From JACQAI01 sp035507915 (GTDB lineage: Bacteria > Pseudomonadota > Alphaproteobacteria > Elsterales > Elsteraceae), in contig DATJNS010000272.1 of assembly GCA_035507915.1 (NCBI GenBank), positions 1-16,671 of the forward strand: DNA of 16,671 bases, read 5' to 3'. Within the stretch, counting starts at the first letter, position 1, and each line of letters begins with the position of its first letter. The notes below the pieces were generated by a model. That model was not told the DNA's origin. It made no database searches and worked only from the letters and a program-made list of their open reading frames with translations. Positions 14,808 through 16,671 of this stretch are shown here, piece by piece. The position numbers and the translations under genes are program-made.

Positions 14808-15137
14808 ATGAAGCGAACCGCTGCCATCCTCGCCGCGACCGCGGCGCTCCTGATCGCCGGCGCCGGCACCGGCCGAGCCGACGATCCGGCCGCCAACCGC
14901 AAGGCCAGCGCGGCCTACGATGCCGACCTGCAGAGCAGCCCGGGCTTCCGCGCCGAGCGCGCCCACAGTGAGTGCGACGCGATCGAGAGCGCGGACCTGA
15001 AGGCTCAGTGCATGGCCACCTTCACGCCGTCGACGTCGCCGACGATCGGACCGCCGCCGCCCCCGCCGCTCAAGGAGGACGCCGAGCACCCGGTCGACGT
15101 GATCACGAACGGACCGGTGCACAGCCCCGGGGACTGA
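14808..15137 (+). CDS. Small secreted protein, function unknown
   Basis: This is a 109-residue protein with a clear Sec signal peptide: MKRTAAILAATAALLIAGAG, then TGRADDP, with cleavage likely after Ala24. The mature part is about 85 residues, with two cysteines (C56 and C68, in C-D-A-I-E-S-A-D-L-K-A-Q-C) that could form a disulfide. A run of seven prolines (G-P-P-P-P-P-P-P) and a polar tail follow. The ATG has a strong GGAGGGAG ribosome binding site (14794-14801), which supports expression. It is probably co-transcribed with the usp gene. No family is recognised. The size suggests a periplasmic protein. Confidence 0.8.
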   Translation: MKRTAAILAATAALLIAGAGTGRADDPAANRKASAAYDADLQSSPGFRAERAHSECDAIESADLKAQCMATFTPSTSPTIGPPPPPPLKEDAEHPVDVITNGPVHSPGD

Positions 15138-15196
15138 ACGCCCGCCACATCGGCCGGCGCCGCAAGCGGGACGGCCGCGCGACGCCCGCATCGTTG

Positions 15197-15215
15197 ATCG
15201 GCGGCGCTTGCCGAT
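15197..15215. repeat. Short inverted repeat upstream of the sigma-54 promoter
   Basis: ATCGGC (15197-15202) and GCCGAT (15210-15215) are exact inverted copies seven bases apart. The centre is about 33 bp upstream of the -24 element. It could be an activator or repressor site, or a weak hairpin after the secreted-protein gene. It is short and could be chance in GC-rich DNA. Confidence 0.3.
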
Positions 15216-15237
15216 TCGTCCGTCGTCTGCGCACCCC

Positions 15238-15252
15238 TGGCACATAACTTGC
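15238..15252 (+). promoter_or_regulatory. Sigma-54 (-24/-12) promoter
   Basis: TGGCACATAACTTGC matches the RpoN consensus TGGCAC-N5-TTGC, with the invariant GG and GC ten bases apart. Transcription should start near 15264, leaving a leader of about 23 bases that contains the GGGGAGG ribosome binding site for the GTG start at 15287. RpoN promoters need an enhancer-binding activator such as NtrC. I do not see a clear NtrC site (TGCACC-N5-GGTGCA) in the 100 bp upstream. Confidence 0.82.
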
Positions 15253-15286
15253 GTGCCTGCTCGCCCACGAAGCGGGGAGGCTTTCG

Positions 15287-15949
15287 GTGGCGACGGTTCA
15301 GGCGGATCCCTATCCGTTCGAGTTCGAGCCGACGCGCACCGCGCTGGTGATCATCGACATGCAGCGCGACTTCGTCGAGCCGGGGGGCTTCGGCGCCGCG
15401 CTCGGCAACGACGTGTCGCTGGTGCGCCGCGCGATCGCGCCGCTCCAGCGCCTGCTCGCGGCGGCGCGCGCCGCCGGCATGATGGTGATCCACACCCGTG
15501 AGGGGCACCGGCCCGACCTCGCCGACCTGCCGCCTGCCAAGAAGGCGCGCGGCCGCTTCGCGGTCGGCATCGGCGACCCCGGACCGATGGGCCGCATCCT
15601 GATCCGCGGCGAGCCCGGGCACGACATCATCCCGGAGCTGGCGCCGGCCGCCGGCGAGCCGGTGATCGACAAGCCGGGCAAGGGCGCGTTCTTCGCGACC
15701 GACCTGCACGCCATCCTCCGGAACCGCGGCATCGAGCGCCTGATCGTCACCGGCGTGACGACCGAGGTGTGCGTCAGCACCACCGTGCGCGAAGCCAACG
15801 ACCGCGGCTACGACTGCCTGGTGCTGGGCGACTGCGTGGCGTCGTACTTCCCGGAGCTCCACGCTGCCGCGCTCGACATGATCCGTGCGCAGGGCGGGAT
15901 TTTCGGCTGGGTCGGCAGCTCGAGCCAGCTGATCGACGCAATCGGATAG
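15287..15949 (+). CDS. Isochorismatase-fold cysteine amidohydrolase, biuret hydrolase-like
   Basis: This is a 220-residue cytoplasmic hydrolase of the isochorismatase-like superfamily. The catalytic triad is visible: D24 in VIIDMQRDF, K132 in DKPGKGAFFATDL and C162 in GVTTEVCVSTTVREANDRGY. The cis-peptide turn GVTTE precedes the Cys. The segment HTREGHRPDLADLP, then GIGDPGPMGRILIRGEPGHD and IIPEL, resembles biuret hydrolase (BiuH) of rhizobia more than isochorismatase or nicotinamidase. Biuret or another ureide or amide is a reasonable substrate guess, but this is not proven. The start is GTG with GGGGAGG seven to thirteen bases upstream, matching a transcript from the sigma-54 promoter. The permease follows 18 bp later. 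Confidence 0.88.
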   Translation: MATVQADPYPFEFEPTRTALVIIDMQRDFVEPGGFGAALGNDVSLVRRAIAPLQRLLAAARAAGMMVIHTREGHRPDLADLPPAKKARGRFAVGIGDPGPMGRILIRGEPGHDIIPELAPAAGEPVIDKPGKGAFFATDLHAILRNRGIERLIVTGVTTEVCVSTTVREANDRGYDCLVLGDCVASYFPELHAAALDMIRAQGGIFGWVGSSSQLIDAIG

Positions 15950-15967
15950 CGGAACGGAGGACGACCG

Positions 15968-16671
15968 ATGGCAACCAGCGCAACCCCGGCAGCGTTCCGG
16001 CCCCGCCTGTGGGTCGCCGGCGACTGGAACGCGTTCTTCGGCTTCGGCACCAACATCCTGGTCAACATGCTGGTGCTGACGGGACTGCTGCGCTTCGTGC
16101 TCAAGATGCCGGACGATCTCGTGTTCGGCCGCATCCTGCCGGCGACCGGCCTGATGCTGTTCCTCAGCACGGTGTACTACGCGTGGCTCGCCTATCGTCT
16201 CGCGCGCGAGACCGGACGCACCGACGTCTGCGCCCTGCCGTCGGGCATCAGCGTGCCGCACATGTTCGTCGTCACGTTCGTCGTCATGCTGCCGATCCTG
16301 ATCGCGAGCAAGGATCCGGTGCAGGCATGGGAAGCCGGCCTCACCTGGGTGTTCGTGCAGAGCTTCGTCCTGATGGCGGGCGGCTTCGTCGCGCCGGTGA
16401 TCCGCCGCATCACGCCGCGCGCCGCGCTGCTCGGTTCGCTGGCCGGCATCTCGATCACCTTCATCTCGATGAAGCCGGCCTCCGAGATGTTCATGACGCC
16501 GATGATCGGCGTGATCTGCTTCGCCGTCATCATGATGAACTGGTTCGGCGGCATGCGCTATTTCAAGGGCGTGCCGGCGGGCCTGGTCGCCATCGTCGTC
16601 GGCAGCGCGATCGCCTGGCTGTCGACCGGGCTCGGCCTCAACTACGGCGGGCTGTCGGTCAGCGGGCTGGG
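15968..16671 (+). CDS. Purine/uracil-type permease (NCS2/AzgA-like), 3' truncated
   Basis: The first 234 residues of a multi-pass membrane transporter are present, and the frame is open at the window end. It begins with a short polar tail, then WVAGDWNAFFGFGTNILVNM. Hydrophobic helices follow at roughly 22-43, 54-74, 97-115, 128-146, 158-172, 175-195 and 203-221. The pattern TDVCALPSGISVPHMF resembles the conserved loop of the xanthine/uracil/guanine permease superfamily. The ATG at 15968 has GGAGG seven bases upstream (15956-15960). Co-transcription with the amidohydrolase suggests it imports that enzyme's substrate or a related nitrogen compound. Substrate specificity cannot be read from this part. 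Confidence 0.72.
   Translation, partial: MATSATPAAFRPRLWVAGDWNAFFGFGTNILVNMLVLTGLLRFVLKMPDDLVFGRILPATGLMLFLSTVYYAWLAYRLARETGRTDVCALPSGISVPHMFVVTFVVMLPILIASKDPVQAWEAGLTWVFVQSFVLMAGGFVAPVIRRITPRAALLGSLAGISITFISMKPASEMFMTPMIGVICFAVIMMNWFGGMRYFKGVPAGLVAIVVGSAIAWLSTGLGLNYGGLSVSGL

Noticed and set aside
15115..15125. A half-site resembling NtrC binding (GGTGCA) upstream of the sigma-54 promoter
   Set aside because: It lies inside the end of the secreted-protein gene and has no partner half-site at the right spacing.
15151..15177. A possible hairpin from two CGGCCG copies after the secreted-protein gene
   Set aside because: The stem is only six bases with a 15-base loop, CGGCCG is self-complementary and common in GC-rich DNA, and no U-run follows.
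15005..16261. A 418-codon minus-strand open frame across the right end
   Set aside because: It crosses three plus-strand genes and the sigma-54 promoter, and its composition is that of antisense GC-rich sequence.
1..16671. Signs of a mobile island, such as insertion sequences, integrase, tRNA attachment sites or CRISPR repeats
   Set aside because: No transposase or integrase motifs, regularly spaced repeats or tRNA-like sequences were seen, and codon and base use look even across the window.

Overview
This window is GC-rich and densely coding, with mostly G/C third codon positions. It comes from a facultatively denitrifying or microaerobic pseudomonadote. The gene order ccoNOQP-ccoGHIS (fixNOQP-fixGHIS), a CcoO of about 245 residues and the FNR/FixK-type boxes suggest an alphaproteobacterium. 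A betaproteobacterium cannot be excluded by reading alone.

Layout. (1) 3-3617, plus strand: the 3' part of a membrane-bound respiratory nitrate reductase operon, narH (5' truncated)-narJ-narI, followed by a translationally coupled parvulin-type peptidyl-prolyl isomerase. (2) 3618-3882: a 265-bp gap holding a perfect 20-bp dyad, then a small cysteine-cluster (YkgJ-like) protein and an NnrS-family membrane protein linked to nitric oxide metabolism. (3) 5454-5473: a palindrome that contains both stop codons of two convergent genes. (4) 5470-6514, minus strand: a small two-helix membrane protein and a DUF2189 membrane protein. (5) 6515-6648: a divergent control region with a perfect FNR/ANR/FixK box. 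(6) 6649-14237, plus strand: a complete cbb3 cytochrome oxidase operon, ccoN-O-Q-P, with its copper and assembly genes ccoG-H-I-S. It includes a 58-residue ccoQ. (7) 14234-15137: a second perfect FNR box overlapping the ccoS stop codon, then a universal stress protein and a small secreted protein. (8) 15138-16671: a sigma-54 (-24/-12) promoter in front of an isochorismatase-fold amidohydrolase resembling biuret hydrolase, and a purine/uracil-type permease cut by the window end.

How it fits together. Nitrate reductase, an NO-linked NnrS protein and a high-affinity oxygen reductase lie side by side, with FNR-type boxes before the oxidase and the stress-protein genes. This reads as a low-oxygen respiration island. 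The last two genes are a different unit, probably nitrogen-source uptake and hydrolysis under sigma-54 control. I found no CRISPR array, insertion sequence, tRNA, rRNA or phage gene. No wholly novel system is evident. The least explained elements are the 20-bp dyad at 3795-3814, the two small minus-strand membrane genes sharing the FNR region with ccoN, the FNR-linked stress/secreted gene pair, and the sigma-54 amidohydrolase-permease unit.
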